Source of the DNA: Anaerolineales bacterium
GTDB lineage: Bacteria > Chloroflexota > Anaerolineae > JAAEKA01
Assembly (NCBI GenBank): GCA_020634615.1
Contig: JACKBI010000014.1
Coordinates: forward strand, 123,768-187,767
Direction of reading: 5' to 3'
DNA length: 64,000 nt
Made by a program: the position numbers and the translations under genes. Position 1 is the stretch's first letter. Every line of letters starts with the position of its first letter. This document shows positions 36,121-44,953 of the stretch, piece by piece. Below the pieces are notes generated by a model that made no database searches, was not told the DNA's origin, and saw only the letters and a program-made list of their open reading frames with translations.

Positions 36121-37068
36121 TCAGACGCGCAACGGTTCCTTGAAATCGAAGATACCTTCGCGCACCGCCCAGCGCCGTCCGCAATCGCCACAATCCATAG
36201 ACTCGCTGCCGCCGGTCAATGCGCCCCGACACTCGGGGCAGCGGAACAGGCTGTCGGGCAACAACCCGGGCGCCATTCCGGGAACCCGGCAACGCACAAA
36301 CACACTGGGGGTTAGCTTCCAGAGCGCACCAACGCCCTGGATGGCGCCGTCTGCGGCTGCCAGCGTGCCAGCGGGAACGAGCCGCTTGAGCGGAGCGATG
36401 CGGAAATGGGATACGGCAAGCTCTTGCTCGACCACGAGACCGGTAGCCTCGAACTGCGCAGTCATCCAGGCAGGATGAAAGTCGAAGTTCAGCGGTACAA
36501 ACTCGTAGGGCGCCTTGTCAAAAGGACTCCACTGCTGGCGACGCAGGGCATAGCGCGCAATCGATTTGAGATGGCGTTTGCTTGCGTACTCCGCCACCAG
36601 AACACCACCTGGAGCAACAGCGCGACGTATCCCGGCCAACGCGGCCGGCACATCAGCCAGGTGGTGCATGACACGCACGATGACACCCGTGTCGACGACG
36701 CCGTCCACCAGCGGCAGCTTGTAGAGATTAGCAGCCACAAACACGAAACGCGGATCGCGGCCCAGACGCGCACGAGCCTGTTCCAGCAGCGAACGCGAAT
36801 AGTCCAGCAGAATGACCTGCTCGTAGCCGTAATAAAGATCGGCCAGCCGGCCGAACGCAGCCCCGAACTCAACCAATCGTCTGCCCGTGGGCGGTACAAG
36901 CCTGCGCAGCGCGATGCGCTCGGCGCGGTCCTCGTAGTCGCGTTCGCCGCTGCCCCAGAAGCGCTCCTGATAGTCGGAACCTTCGTAGTCCATAACCTCA
37001 GGCGGCACGCTATCGAGGCCGGTGGAATTACTTGGGCTGGCGTTTTTTGTATCGCTTTGCGAATTCAT
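36121..37068 (-). CDS. SAM-dependent methyltransferase with C-terminal zinc ribbon
   Basis: The 315-residue protein has a class I methyltransferase domain (LVEFGAAFGRLADLYYGYEQ, with GAAFGR in place of GxGxG; VILLDYSRSLLEQA; VRVMHHLADVPAALAGIRR). It ends in a Trm112/zinc-ribbon-like module (FRCPECRGALTGGSESMDCG then CGRRWAVREGIFDF) with two CxxC pairs. The ATG at 37068 directly abuts parS, and a TTGGTA-18-TATAAT promoter lies at 37147-37176. The substrate is unknown; a methyltransferase with an attached zinc ribbon suggests a macromolecular or quinone-type substrate. Confidence 0.82.
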   Translation of the reverse strand: MNSQSDTKNASPSNSTGLDSVPPEVMDYEGSDYQERFWGSGERDYEDRAERIALRRLVPPTGRRLVEFGAAFGRLADLYYGYEQVILLDYSRSLLEQARARLGRDPRFVFVAANLYKLPLVDGVVDTGVIVRVMHHLADVPAALAGIRRAVAPGGVLVAEYASKRHLKSIARYALRRQQWSPFDKAPYEFVPLNFDFHPAWMTAQFEATGLVVEQELAVSHFRIAPLKRLVPAGTLAAADGAIQGVGALWKLTPSVFVRCRVPGMAPGLLPDSLFRCPECRGALTGGSESMDCGDCGRRWAVREGIFDFKEPLRV

Positions 37069-37084
37069 TGTTTCACGTGAAACA
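37069..37084. promoter_or_regulatory. parS centromere site (ParB/Spo0J binding)
   Basis: TGTTTCACGTGAAACA is a perfect 16-bp palindrome identical to the chromosomal parS consensus (TGTTNCACGTGAAACA). Such sites load ParB, which spreads over neighbouring DNA and recruits ParA and SMC. They cluster near oriC. Here it touches the start codon of the methyltransferase gene, so ParB binding should affect that gene's expression. Confidence 0.93.
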
Positions 37085-37304
37085 CGGTTATGACAAACGT
37101 GCTGGGTTTTGTAGTTTGCCGCGCACCTGGCTTGCCGGCGCCAGCGATTATAGCACGGCTCGCGCGTCGATACCAAGCGACGCACCGACCGGTGATATCC
37201 GACAGCGAAACGCCCTTTGACCGGGCTGATCCACCGCAGCCCGGATGCCCAACTGCCAGCCGGTGCTGGATTGATTGGCGGCCAGATGTAATAAGCGAAT
37301 CACC

Positions 37305-37333
37305 TTGTCAGCCAGCGGGCCTTCAGGTAGAAT
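37305..37333 (+). promoter_or_regulatory. Promoter of the MoxR-DUF58-DUF4129 operon
   Basis: TTGTCA (37305-37310), 17 bp, TAGAAT (37328-37333), about 90 bp before the MoxR start. Confidence 0.7.
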
Positions 37334-37423
37334 ACGTTTGCGCCGCCCAGCGCGCGAGCTGTGTCACTGCGCTGCTACCTCGATGGTCGCCAGCGACCGT
37401 CCTCCAGAACAGGAAACTGCGAA

Positions 37424-38380
37424 ATGCCCTCAGTTGAAGAGATCCAATCATTCGCCCGGCGGGTCACCGAGAATGTCGAACGTGTCATTGTTGGCAAAGG
37501 GGAGGCGGTGGAACTGTTGCTGATCGCCCTGCTGTGTGACGGCCATGTGCTGCTGGAAGATGTCCCGGGTGTTGGAAAAACCATGCTGGCGCGGTCGCTG
37601 GCGGTCAGTCTGGGTGTAAGCTTCAAGCGTGTGCAGTGCACGCCCGACCTGTTGCCCAACGACATCACCGGCGTCTCGGTCTTCAACCAGCAGACACGCC
37701 AGTTCGAGTTCTTGCCAGGGCCGGCGTTTGCCCACATTCTGCTGGCCGACGAGATCAACCGCGCCACGCCACGCACCCAATCCGCGCTGCTGGAGGCTAT
37801 GGGCGAGCGCCAGGTGACAGTGGACGGTGTGACGCGCGCGCTGCCGCGGCCGTTTATGGTGATGGCGACCCAGAACCCGGTGGAATACGAGGGGACTTTT
37901 CCGTTGCCGGAGGCGCAACTGGACCGGTTCCTGCTGAAAGTCAGCCTGGGCTACCTTTCGGTCGAACAGGAGAAAGATCTGTTGCTGCACCTGCGTCGCC
38001 AGCATCCCATCGACACGCTGGAGCCGGTGATCGATGGCGCACAGGTGGTCGATCTCAGTGAAACAGTCTGGGAGGTACATATCGACGACACGCTGCGCGA
38101 CTACATCGTTCGCCTGGTCGATGCCACGCGGCAGCATCCGGATCTTCTGCTGGGCGCGAGTCCGCGCGGCTCGCTGGCGCTCTATCGCGCCAGCCAGGCG
38201 CTGGCCGCGCTGCGCGGCCGTTCTTTCGTCCTGCCTGACGACATCAAGTTGCTGGCGCCGCTGACGCTGGCCCACCGCTGTATCGTCCAGCCTGAAAGCG
38301 CGCTACGCGGCCGGACGGCACAGTCCGTCGTCAACGATCTACTCGCTCAGGTAGCGCTGGATATCGGTCAACTGTCCTGA
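37424..38380 (+). CDS. MoxR-family AAA+ ATPase
   Basis: The 318-residue ATPase has Walker A EDVPGVGKTMLARSLA, the MoxR stretch FKRVQCTPDLLPNDITGVSV, Walker B ILLADEINRATPRTQSALLE, sensor 1 VMATQNPVEYEGTFPLPEAQ and a C-terminal lid ending in ASPRGSLALYRAS. The ATG at 37424 (AGGA 10 nt upstream) starts at the expected point. MoxR proteins act as chaperone-like partners of DUF58/VWA proteins; the next two genes are such partners, overlapping or separated by 3 bp. Confidence 0.95.
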   Translation: MPSVEEIQSFARRVTENVERVIVGKGEAVELLLIALLCDGHVLLEDVPGVGKTMLARSLAVSLGVSFKRVQCTPDLLPNDITGVSVFNQQTRQFEFLPGPAFAHILLADEINRATPRTQSALLEAMGERQVTVDGVTRALPRPFMVMATQNPVEYEGTFPLPEAQLDRFLLKVSLGYLSVEQEKDLLLHLRRQHPIDTLEPVIDGAQVVDLSETVWEVHIDDTLRDYIVRLVDATRQHPDLLLGASPRGSLALYRASQALAALRGRSFVLPDDIKLLAPLTLAHRCIVQPESALRGRTAQSVVNDLLAQVALDIGQLS

Positions 38381-38383
38381 ACC

Positions 38384-39607
38384 GTGCGTGATTTCCTGTA
38401 TCTGCTGATTGCTCTGCTGGCGCTGGCCCTCCTGCTGCGTCTCAACTTCGTATACTACATTGTATACGTGGTTGGCGGCATTTGGCTGCTGGCGCGCTGG
38501 GCGACGCCGCGCAGTCTGGCCGCCCTGCGCGTCCGTCGCCAGTTCGTCGATCACGCGTTTCTGGGCGAGCGCATCCCCGTTGTCCTGGAAGTCAGTAACC
38601 CGTCCTGGTTTCCCATTCCCTGGCTGCGGCTGACCGAGACCATGCCGCTGGATCTGGCAGCATCGGAGCAGTTCAATCGGGTATACTCACTGCGTCCGCG
38701 CGAAAAAGTCACCATCGACTACGAGTTGCACTGCACGCGGCGCGGCTATTACCCGCTGGGCCCGTTGCGGCTCGTGGTGGGCGATCTTTTTGGGTTCAGC
38801 GACGCGGACGGCCGCGATGGTGCACAGCAATTCCTGACTGTTTACCCGCGGATCATCCCGCTGGTGCGGCTTGGGCTGCCATCGCGCCTCCCCCACGGCA
38901 CGCTGCCTGCCTCCCGGCGGATCTTTGAAGACCCGGCCCGGCTGCGCGGCGTGCGCGAGTATCAACCGGGCGACAACCTGCGCCGCATTCACTGGAAGGC
39001 CAGCGCGCATTCGGATGCGTTGCTCGTGAAACAGTTTTCGCCGGCGATCTCGCTGGAGAGCATGGTGCTGCTCAACCTCAACACTCAGGACTACCATCGC
39101 CAGCGCATCTACAGCGCCAGCGAGTGGGCGATTGTGGTAGCTGCATCAGTGGCGACCTACCTGGAAAGCATGCGCCAGGCCGTAGGACTGGCAACCAACG
39201 GCCGCGACCCGCTGATCGCCGACAATTCGCAGCAGCTCACACTGATTCCGCCCCGCCCCGGTCGCCTGCACCTGATGAAACAACTGGAGGTGCTGGCGCG
39301 CGTCGAGGTGGCTGAAAGCGCACAGCCGTTCATGGACTGGGCGCAACGCAGCGCCGTTTCGCTGGCCTGGGGCACAACGGTACTTGCCATCACCCCGCTG
39401 GCCGACGAGGCCGTCTGCCAGGGATTTCACCGGCTGACCCGCGCCGGCATGAACGTGGTTCTGCTGGTCACCGAGCCGTACGCCAACTTCGGCGTCGTCC
39501 GCGAGCGTGCGCGCCGCCTGGGATTGCGCGCCTATCAGACAGCAACGGAAGATGATCTGACTCGTTTGCAGACGACTCCGTCGGGTGCTGTGGGAGTCGC
39601 TGCCTGA
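38384..39607 (+). CDS. DUF58 domain protein
   Basis: The 407-residue protein has one or two N-terminal helices (LYLLIALLALALLLRLNFVY), a beta-rich middle (ERIPVVLEVSNPSWFPIPWL; GYYPLGPLRLVVGDLFGF) and the DUF58 core LRGVREYQPGDNLRRIHWKA near residues 185-205. It starts with GTG 3 bp after the MoxR stop. DUF58 proteins have a VWA-like fold and work with MoxR ATPases at the membrane. Confidence 0.93.
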   Translation: MRDFLYLLIALLALALLLRLNFVYYIVYVVGGIWLLARWATPRSLAALRVRRQFVDHAFLGERIPVVLEVSNPSWFPIPWLRLTETMPLDLAASEQFNRVYSLRPREKVTIDYELHCTRRGYYPLGPLRLVVGDLFGFSDADGRDGAQQFLTVYPRIIPLVRLGLPSRLPHGTLPASRRIFEDPARLRGVREYQPGDNLRRIHWKASAHSDALLVKQFSPAISLESMVLLNLNTQDYHRQRIYSASEWAIVVAASVATYLESMRQAVGLATNGRDPLIADNSQQLTLIPPRPGRLHLMKQLEVLARVEVAESAQPFMDWAQRSAVSLAWGTTVLAITPLADEAVCQGFHRLTRAGMNVVLLVTEPYANFGVVRERARRLGLRAYQTATEDDLTRLQTTPSGAVGVAA

Positions 39608-41277
39608 TGTCCGGCGAAACTGGCCGCCCCCCGGCAAAGGTCGAGGAACTGCGCGATTCTTCGTGGCAGAGCGACCTGGGCCGCCCGCTGCTGATTGCCA
39701 TCCAGATGACCTGCCTGATCGCGGGTCCGCTGGCCGTGGTCATCGCCGTTGCCGACGATCCGCGCCTGCGCTATGTGGCCGTGCTGGCTTTCTTCGCCGC
39801 ACTGGCGGCCGTGTATAGCCGGCAATGGCTGTCGATGCCTTCGCAACGGACAACCCGCAAGACCGCCTACAAGCTGGCCGAGCTGATGGTGTTGATCCTG
39901 GTGCTGCGGCTGGTTACATGGGCGCTAACGGGTGACTGGCCCACGACCGACAGCCTGCGCACCTGGCTGCTGGACCCACTGTCGTTTCTTGACGGCTTCT
40001 ACCTGGTGGTGGTGCTGCTGACAGCGCTGGCCTGGCAGCGCGCCGGCATCGTCGCCGAGCTGTTCTATCAACTGGCGCTGACGCCCGGTGAGTTGCAGTG
40101 GGTGGAGGAGCAAAGCCTCCGATCCTGGTGGCGCGGCAGCCGTTCGCTGGACCGTGCGCAGATCTCACGTGCGGAGCTGGTAGACGGCTACATCAACCAG
40201 TGGCTGATCGGTGGCATTTTTATCATCTTGTGCGCCGGGGCGACAAGGATCAGCATCGACCAGCAGGCCGGCCTGCGGCTCCTCGACACCGGCGTTCCCG
40301 ACCAGCTCGTGGTTGCGGCAGTCATGTACTTCCTCACCGGGCTGGTGCTGATCAGCCAGGCCCGGCTGGCGCAGATGCGCGCGCAGTGGTATTTCGACGG
40401 CGTCGAAGTGCCGCCCGGCCTGCCGGCCCGCTGGAATCGCCTCGGCCTGGTGATCATCATCGGCATTGGCCTGGCGGCGTCGCTCTTGCCCTTGGGATCG
40501 ACCTGGCAGTTGGGCGCGATCATCAACGTCATCGTTACCGTAGTGGTGCAGATCGCAGTCGGCATCGTCAGCCTGCTGATCGCGTTGTTTTCGCTGGTGC
40601 TGCTACTCTTTGGCAAGCCGCCGGCGGAGTTACCGCAGCTCCCGACAACCCTCCAGCCAGCGCCACCCCCGCCGCCGCCAGTTCCTACTGCGGAGGTGCC
40701 GCCGTGGCTGGGCGGCGCAGGGTTCTGGCTGGTCGTGATCGTGATCCTTGTCCTGGCGCTGAGATTTTTCATCGGTCCCGATGGATTAGCGGTCACCAGG
40801 AATCGCCTGCGGACGCTGGGGCGGCGACTACTGGCGCTGTTTGGCCGTTGGTGGGCCGGCGCGCGAGCGGCCGCCGCCAGTCTGGCGATTGTCGTACCGC
40901 GCCGCCGCGCCGCGGACGAGGGGCAGAATGCTGCGCTGCGCCTGCCGTGGCGTTTTGTGCGCCTCAACGCCCTGTCGCCGCGGGAGCGAGTGCGTTACTT
41001 CTATCTCAGCACCATCCGCCGCGCCGCGGAACAAGGCACAGTCCGCCAGCCCAGCCAGACCCCCGTCGAGTTCCTGCGCGACCTGGAGTCGACCTGGCCC
41101 GATGCGGAAAATGATGCAGCAGCGCTGACAGAAGCGTTTCTGGCGGCCCGCTATGACCGGGTTGAGATCAGCCCGGACGATGCGCAGGAGACGAAGACCG
41201 TTTGGGAACGCGTCAAGCGCGCTTTGAAACAGCGGCGCGCGGCCAGCGATGCCGAGGATACAGCAAATCCAGACTGA
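39607..41277 (+). CDS. Membrane protein with C-terminal DUF4129
   Basis: The 556-residue protein has about eight membrane helices, a Pro-rich linker (about residues 345-365) ahead of a last helix, and a cytoplasmic DUF4129 domain (about 460-535: SPRERVRYFYLSTIRRAAEQ; then PVEFLRDLESTWPDA and FLAARYD). In many genomes DUF4129 is fused to a transglutaminase-like domain; here that domain is absent. It starts in the last base of the DUF58 stop, giving a coupled three-gene unit with MoxR. Confidence 0.88.
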   Translation: MSGETGRPPAKVEELRDSSWQSDLGRPLLIAIQMTCLIAGPLAVVIAVADDPRLRYVAVLAFFAALAAVYSRQWLSMPSQRTTRKTAYKLAELMVLILVLRLVTWALTGDWPTTDSLRTWLLDPLSFLDGFYLVVVLLTALAWQRAGIVAELFYQLALTPGELQWVEEQSLRSWWRGSRSLDRAQISRAELVDGYINQWLIGGIFIILCAGATRISIDQQAGLRLLDTGVPDQLVVAAVMYFLTGLVLISQARLAQMRAQWYFDGVEVPPGLPARWNRLGLVIIIGIGLAASLLPLGSTWQLGAIINVIVTVVVQIAVGIVSLLIALFSLVLLLFGKPPAELPQLPTTLQPAPPPPPPVPTAEVPPWLGGAGFWLVVIVILVLALRFFIGPDGLAVTRNRLRTLGRRLLALFGRWWAGARAAAASLAIVVPRRRAADEGQNAALRLPWRFVRLNALSPRERVRYFYLSTIRRAAEQGTVRQPSQTPVEFLRDLESTWPDAENDAAALTEAFLAARYDRVEISPDDAQETKTVWERVKRALKQRRAASDAEDTANPD

Positions 41278-41381
41278 GCAGCTACTGCGCTGGCCGCCTT
41301 GTACGTCGAGACGCCAATGGCATGATGCGGACGCACATAGTCGTTATGGTAAATCGTTTGGTATTCGCTAGCATTATTTGA

Positions 41382-41408
41382 GATTGTTATGTTTACTTCG
41401 TAACAATC
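41382..41408. promoter_or_regulatory. Inverted repeat upstream of the membrane-protein gene
   Basis: GATTGTTA (41382-41389) and TAACAATC (41401-41408) form 8-bp perfect arms around 11 bp, 25 bp before the start codon. It could be an operator or a leader hairpin. AT content is higher than in the surrounding sequence. Confidence 0.35.
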
Positions 41409-41433
41409 AACGGAAACACTCAGGAGGAATGTC

Positions 41434-42396
41434 ATGAACTACGGAGCTTTGATCGGGCGGGCCTGGCAGCTCACATGGCGCTACAAAGTGCTGTGGATCT
41501 TCGGAATCTTGTTGGCGCTGACGGCAGGCGCCGGCACGGCGGGCGGCGGCGGGGGCAATGGAACCAGCGCGTGGACCGCACCCTCAACCATGTTAGGCAG
41601 CGAAGAATTCCTGCCCGCCCTGGCGAGCATTGTGCTGCTATGCTGCTGTGCGTTCGTATTCCTGGTAATCGTTGCGGTCATCGTGCAATACGTGGCGCGC
41701 GCCGCCTTGTACCGCAGCGTAGATCAAATCGAGGAAACCAGTACCGGCCCGACCTGGCGAGAAGGCTTCCGGCTCGGCTGGAGCAGCCGCACGTTGCGCA
41801 TGTTCCTGCTTGATCTGATCGTGGGCGTGCTGTTTTTCTTTGCAGCCCTTCTACTGCTGGTCGTGGGCGCCACGCCGCTGATACTGCTCGTATTCGACAA
41901 CGACGCCGTCCGCGTGCTCGCTATACTGGCAACCATCGGTCTGGAATCGCTGGTCATCCTGGGGCTGGTGGTGGCCGGCGTGATCATCAGCGTGCTCGGC
42001 CAGTTCTGGCGACGCGAAATTGCGCTGGCCGACCGCTCGGTGGGCGAAGCGTTCAGCGGCGGCGTGGCGCTGGCTCGCCGCGGCGGTGGCAGTGTTGGCA
42101 TCATGTGGCTGCTGCTGACCGTAATCGGCGTCGTCTTCGGGCTTGCCATGGCAGTAGTATTCTTTGGTCTGGGAATCCTGGCCTTCGGCGCGGGCGGTGG
42201 ACTGGGATATGCACTCTATGCGCTGACCGACTCGCCTGCGCTGGCAGCACTGGTTGGCCTGCCCATCTTCCTGGTGATCATCATGCTGCCGTCAGCCATC
42301 ATCCGCGGCATCTACCTGGTGTTCGACTCCAGCGCGTGGACCCTGATCTATCGCGAGGTAGCTGGCAGCACAACCACCGACCTTGTTGCGGCATGA
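41434..42396 (+). CDS. Polytopic membrane protein of unknown function
   Basis: The 320-residue protein has about six to seven hydrophobic segments and starts with NYGALIGRAWQLTWRYKVLW, a pattern seen in a Chloroflexota/Actinobacteria family of glycerophosphodiester phosphodiesterase membrane-domain-like proteins without an enzymatic domain. A strong AGGAGG ribosome-binding site lies 6 nt before the ATG. Its stop overlaps the ATG of the next (AddB-like) gene. I do not recognise a function. Confidence 0.75.
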   Translation: MNYGALIGRAWQLTWRYKVLWIFGILLALTAGAGTAGGGGGNGTSAWTAPSTMLGSEEFLPALASIVLLCCCAFVFLVIVAVIVQYVARAALYRSVDQIEETSTGPTWREGFRLGWSSRTLRMFLLDLIVGVLFFFAALLLLVVGATPLILLVFDNDAVRVLAILATIGLESLVILGLVVAGVIISVLGQFWRREIALADRSVGEAFSGGVALARRGGGSVGIMWLLLTVIGVVFGLAMAVVFFGLGILAFGAGGGLGYALYALTDSPALAALVGLPIFLVIIMLPSAIIRGIYLVFDSSAWTLIYREVAGSTTTDLVAA

Positions 42397-44582
42397 CACC
42401 ATCTACCGCGATTACAACGCTGACCAAGGCGCAGGAGGCCGCGGGCGCTGCGCCGTATGACCGCGCCATCTTCCTCGAAGGTCCGGCGGGAACGGGCAAG
42501 ACCACTGCCGGTGTGCAGCGCCTGCTGAACCTGGTTCAAAGCGGCGTGGCAGCCAGCTCGATCCTGGTGATGACGCCGGTACGGCCGCTGGCTAAGCCCT
42601 ACAGCGAGGCGCTGCGACGAACCCGCCTGCGGCCGGGCAGCATCCCCGCGCTGGTCACCGCGGGCGGCCTGGCGCGCCGCAATGTCGAGTTGTTCTGGCC
42701 GTTGGTCAGCCGGCAGGCCGGTTTCGCCCGGCCTGACAGCCCGCCCGTCTTTCTGACGCTGGAGACCGCCCAGTACCACATGGCGCGCATTGCCCGCCCG
42801 CTGTTGGAAAACGGCTACTTCGAGTCGGTGACCATCGACCGCAACCGCATCTACAGCCAGATCATCGACAACCTCAACAAGGCGGCCGTGGTCGGCTTCC
42901 CCTATACGGAGATCGGCCAGCGCCTGCACGAGGCGTGGCTGGGCGACGAAAGCCAGTTGCGGGTCTACAACGATGCGCAGGAGTGCGCGACCCGTTTCCG
43001 CGAATACTGCCTGCGCCACAATCTGTTGGATTTCTCTCTGCAGGTCGAGGTATTTCGCCAGCATCTCTGGTCGCTGCCCGAATGCCGCGACTACCTCACG
43101 CGCAGCTATCGGCACCTGATCGTCGACAACCTGGAGGAAGACACGCCCTTTGCCCACGACCTGTTGCGCGACTGGCTGCCCCAGGTCGACTCGGCGCTGC
43201 TGATCTACGACCAGGAGGCGGGCTACCGTGAGTTTCTGGGGGCTGACCCGGATAGTGGCGCAGCGCTTAAGGTTCTGTGCGCCGAACACTTAACCTTAAA
43301 TCAAAGCTTCGTTGCGTCTCCAGAGCTGAATGCGCTTGGCGCGCGGCTGGCCAACGCATTGCGCCAGCCGGTCACTGCTCAGCCGCCCGTTGCGCCGGAA
43401 GCAGTGCGCCAGACCCTGCTGTTCCGGGAGGACATGCGCTTCTACCCGGAGATGCTGGACTGGGTAGCCGGACAGATCGCGGATCTGGTGGACGGCGGCG
43501 TAACGCCGGGCGAGATCGTCGTGTTGGCGCCGTTTCTCTCCGATTCGCTGCGCTTTTCGCTGACCCAGCGGCTGGCGCAGGCCGGCATCGCGGCCCGCTC
43601 ACACCGGCCATCACGCGCGCTGCGCGATGAACCGGCCGCGCGCAGTCTGCTGACCCTGACGGCGCTGGCCAATCCAGACTGGCAGCGGACGCCCGAACAG
43701 TTCGACGTCTCCTACGCCCTGATGCAGGCCATCGACGGTCTGGACCCGGTGCGCGCCCAACTGTTGACCAAAATCGTCTACCGCAGCAAGGCCAACGCGC
43801 CGGGGCTTTCCTCTTTTGAGCAGATCAACCCCGATATGCACGAACGCATCAGCTATGTACTGGGCGGCCGCTACGACACGTTGCGCGTCTGGCTGGCCGA
43901 TCTGCAACGGCGGCGTTCGCCAGCGACGCTGGATCATTTTCTCAGCCGGCTGTTCGGCGAGGTGCTGTCGCAGGCCGGCTTCGGGTTTCACGACAACTTC
44001 GACGCATCGCAAGCCGCAGCAAATCTGGTGGAATCGGTGCAAAAGTTTCGCCAGGCAGTGGCTGAGGTGGATGAGCAACAGCAAGATGACGAAGGTGGTA
44101 GCGTCGATCCGGGCCGCGAGTATCTTGACATGGTCGAGGACGGCGTGATCGCGGCGCAATACGTGCGCGGCTGGCAGGAAGTGGACCGCAACGCAGTGCT
44201 GCTGGCGCCCGCCCACACCTTCCTGATGATGAACCGGCCGGTGGACTACCAGTTCTGGCTGGACATCGGCAGCCGCGGCTGGTACGAACGACTCTATCAG
44301 CCATTGACGCATCCGTACGTGCTGAGCCGGCACTGGCAGCCGGGCCGGCAATGGGATCATGACGACGAGGACGCTGCCAATCAGGAACGCCTCTACCGGC
44401 TGGCGGTCGGGTTGCTGCGCCGCTGCCGCAAACAGGTATTTCTGGGTCTCAGCGAACTGGGCGAACAAGGCTACGAGCAGCGTGGCCCGTTGCTCTGGGC
44501 GTTCAACCATGTTCTGCGCGAGTTGGCGCTGTCCGCGGAGCTGCAAACCCAGCCGGTTGCGTCGCAAAACACGCCATTATGA
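42393..44582 (+). CDS. AddB-like/UvrD-superfamily protein with degenerate motif II
   Basis: The 729-residue protein starts with a Walker A, FLEGPAGTGKTTAGVQRLL, the form found at the N-terminus of AddB. It follows a helicase-like plan: LVMTPVRPLAKPYSEALRR; FREYCLRHNLLDFS; HLIVDNLEEDTPFAHDLL at motif II; LSDSLRFSLTQRLAQAG and DEPAARSLLTLTALANP as in AddB. The catalytic DE of motif II is replaced (DN), and no nuclease domain follows; full-length AddB is about 1150 residues with a C-terminal Fe-S nuclease. A separate nuclease of that type is encoded two genes downstream. It probably acts as a structural or scanning subunit that still binds ATP. Confidence 0.65.
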   Translation: MTPSTAITTLTKAQEAAGAAPYDRAIFLEGPAGTGKTTAGVQRLLNLVQSGVAASSILVMTPVRPLAKPYSEALRRTRLRPGSIPALVTAGGLARRNVELFWPLVSRQAGFARPDSPPVFLTLETAQYHMARIARPLLENGYFESVTIDRNRIYSQIIDNLNKAAVVGFPYTEIGQRLHEAWLGDESQLRVYNDAQECATRFREYCLRHNLLDFSLQVEVFRQHLWSLPECRDYLTRSYRHLIVDNLEEDTPFAHDLLRDWLPQVDSALLIYDQEAGYREFLGADPDSGAALKVLCAEHLTLNQSFVASPELNALGARLANALRQPVTAQPPVAPEAVRQTLLFREDMRFYPEMLDWVAGQIADLVDGGVTPGEIVVLAPFLSDSLRFSLTQRLAQAGIAARSHRPSRALRDEPAARSLLTLTALANPDWQRTPEQFDVSYALMQAIDGLDPVRAQLLTKIVYRSKANAPGLSSFEQINPDMHERISYVLGGRYDTLRVWLADLQRRRSPATLDHFLSRLFGEVLSQAGFGFHDNFDASQAAANLVESVQKFRQAVAEVDEQQQDDEGGSVDPGREYLDMVEDGVIAAQYVRGWQEVDRNAVLLAPAHTFLMMNRPVDYQFWLDIGSRGWYERLYQPLTHPYVLSRHWQPGRQWDHDDEDAANQERLYRLAVGLLRRCRKQVFLGLSELGEQGYEQRGPLLWAFNHVLRELALSAELQTQPVASQNTPL

Positions 44583-44744
44583 CCTCGGTCACCATTTCGG
44601 TGAATTCATTCTGGCCGGCCGGCGACGATGGTTCGGACCGCTGCTGCAAACCAAACCTTAAATGGTTTTGAGGCCCTTCTTCGGATAGTCGTTGAGAGAA
44701 AGTCACTTCAGACGGCCTGATTGGTAGTTTACAACCGCCGTTTT

Positions 44745-44812
44745 GTCGTTCCCGCGAAGGCGGGAATCCAGCACCTGTGAGGGTAGATTCCCGCCTTCGC
44801 GGGAATGACGAC
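44745..44812. repeat. REP-like palindromic pair, copy 3
   Basis: GTCGTTCCCGCGAAGGCGGG (from 44745) and CCCGCCTTCGCGGGAATGAC (44791-44810) face each other between the AddB-like and helicase genes. The remainder of 44583-44953 shows no gene. Confidence 0.88.
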
Positions 44813-44943
44813 GCACCCAATCAGGATGTCTGTTTCCGGTCAACATCATCGCAGAAAAGCGCAACGCCGGTCGCCATATTTTCTGTTGCGATTGCACCGT
44901 CCTACCGACCAGTACTGAAAACGCAGCTAATCCGAGAGATTGA

Positions 44944-44949
44944 TATACT
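44944..44949 (+). promoter_or_regulatory. -10 element of a probably leaderless helicase gene
   Basis: TATACT ends 4 nt before the ATG at 44954. No Shine-Dalgarno sequence is visible. The -35 region is weak. Confidence 0.45.
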
Positions 44950-44953
44950 GCTT

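Noticed and set aside
42105..42392. 96-residue extension of the AddB-like protein
   Set aside because: It lies in a shadow frame of the upstream membrane-protein gene; ATG 42393 overlaps that gene's stop in the usual coupled way.
44777..44953. 59-residue N-terminal extension of the UvrD-like helicase
   Set aside because: It contains VDSRLRGND, the usual translation of the TTCCCGCG REP repeat; ATG 44954 has a promoter directly upstream.
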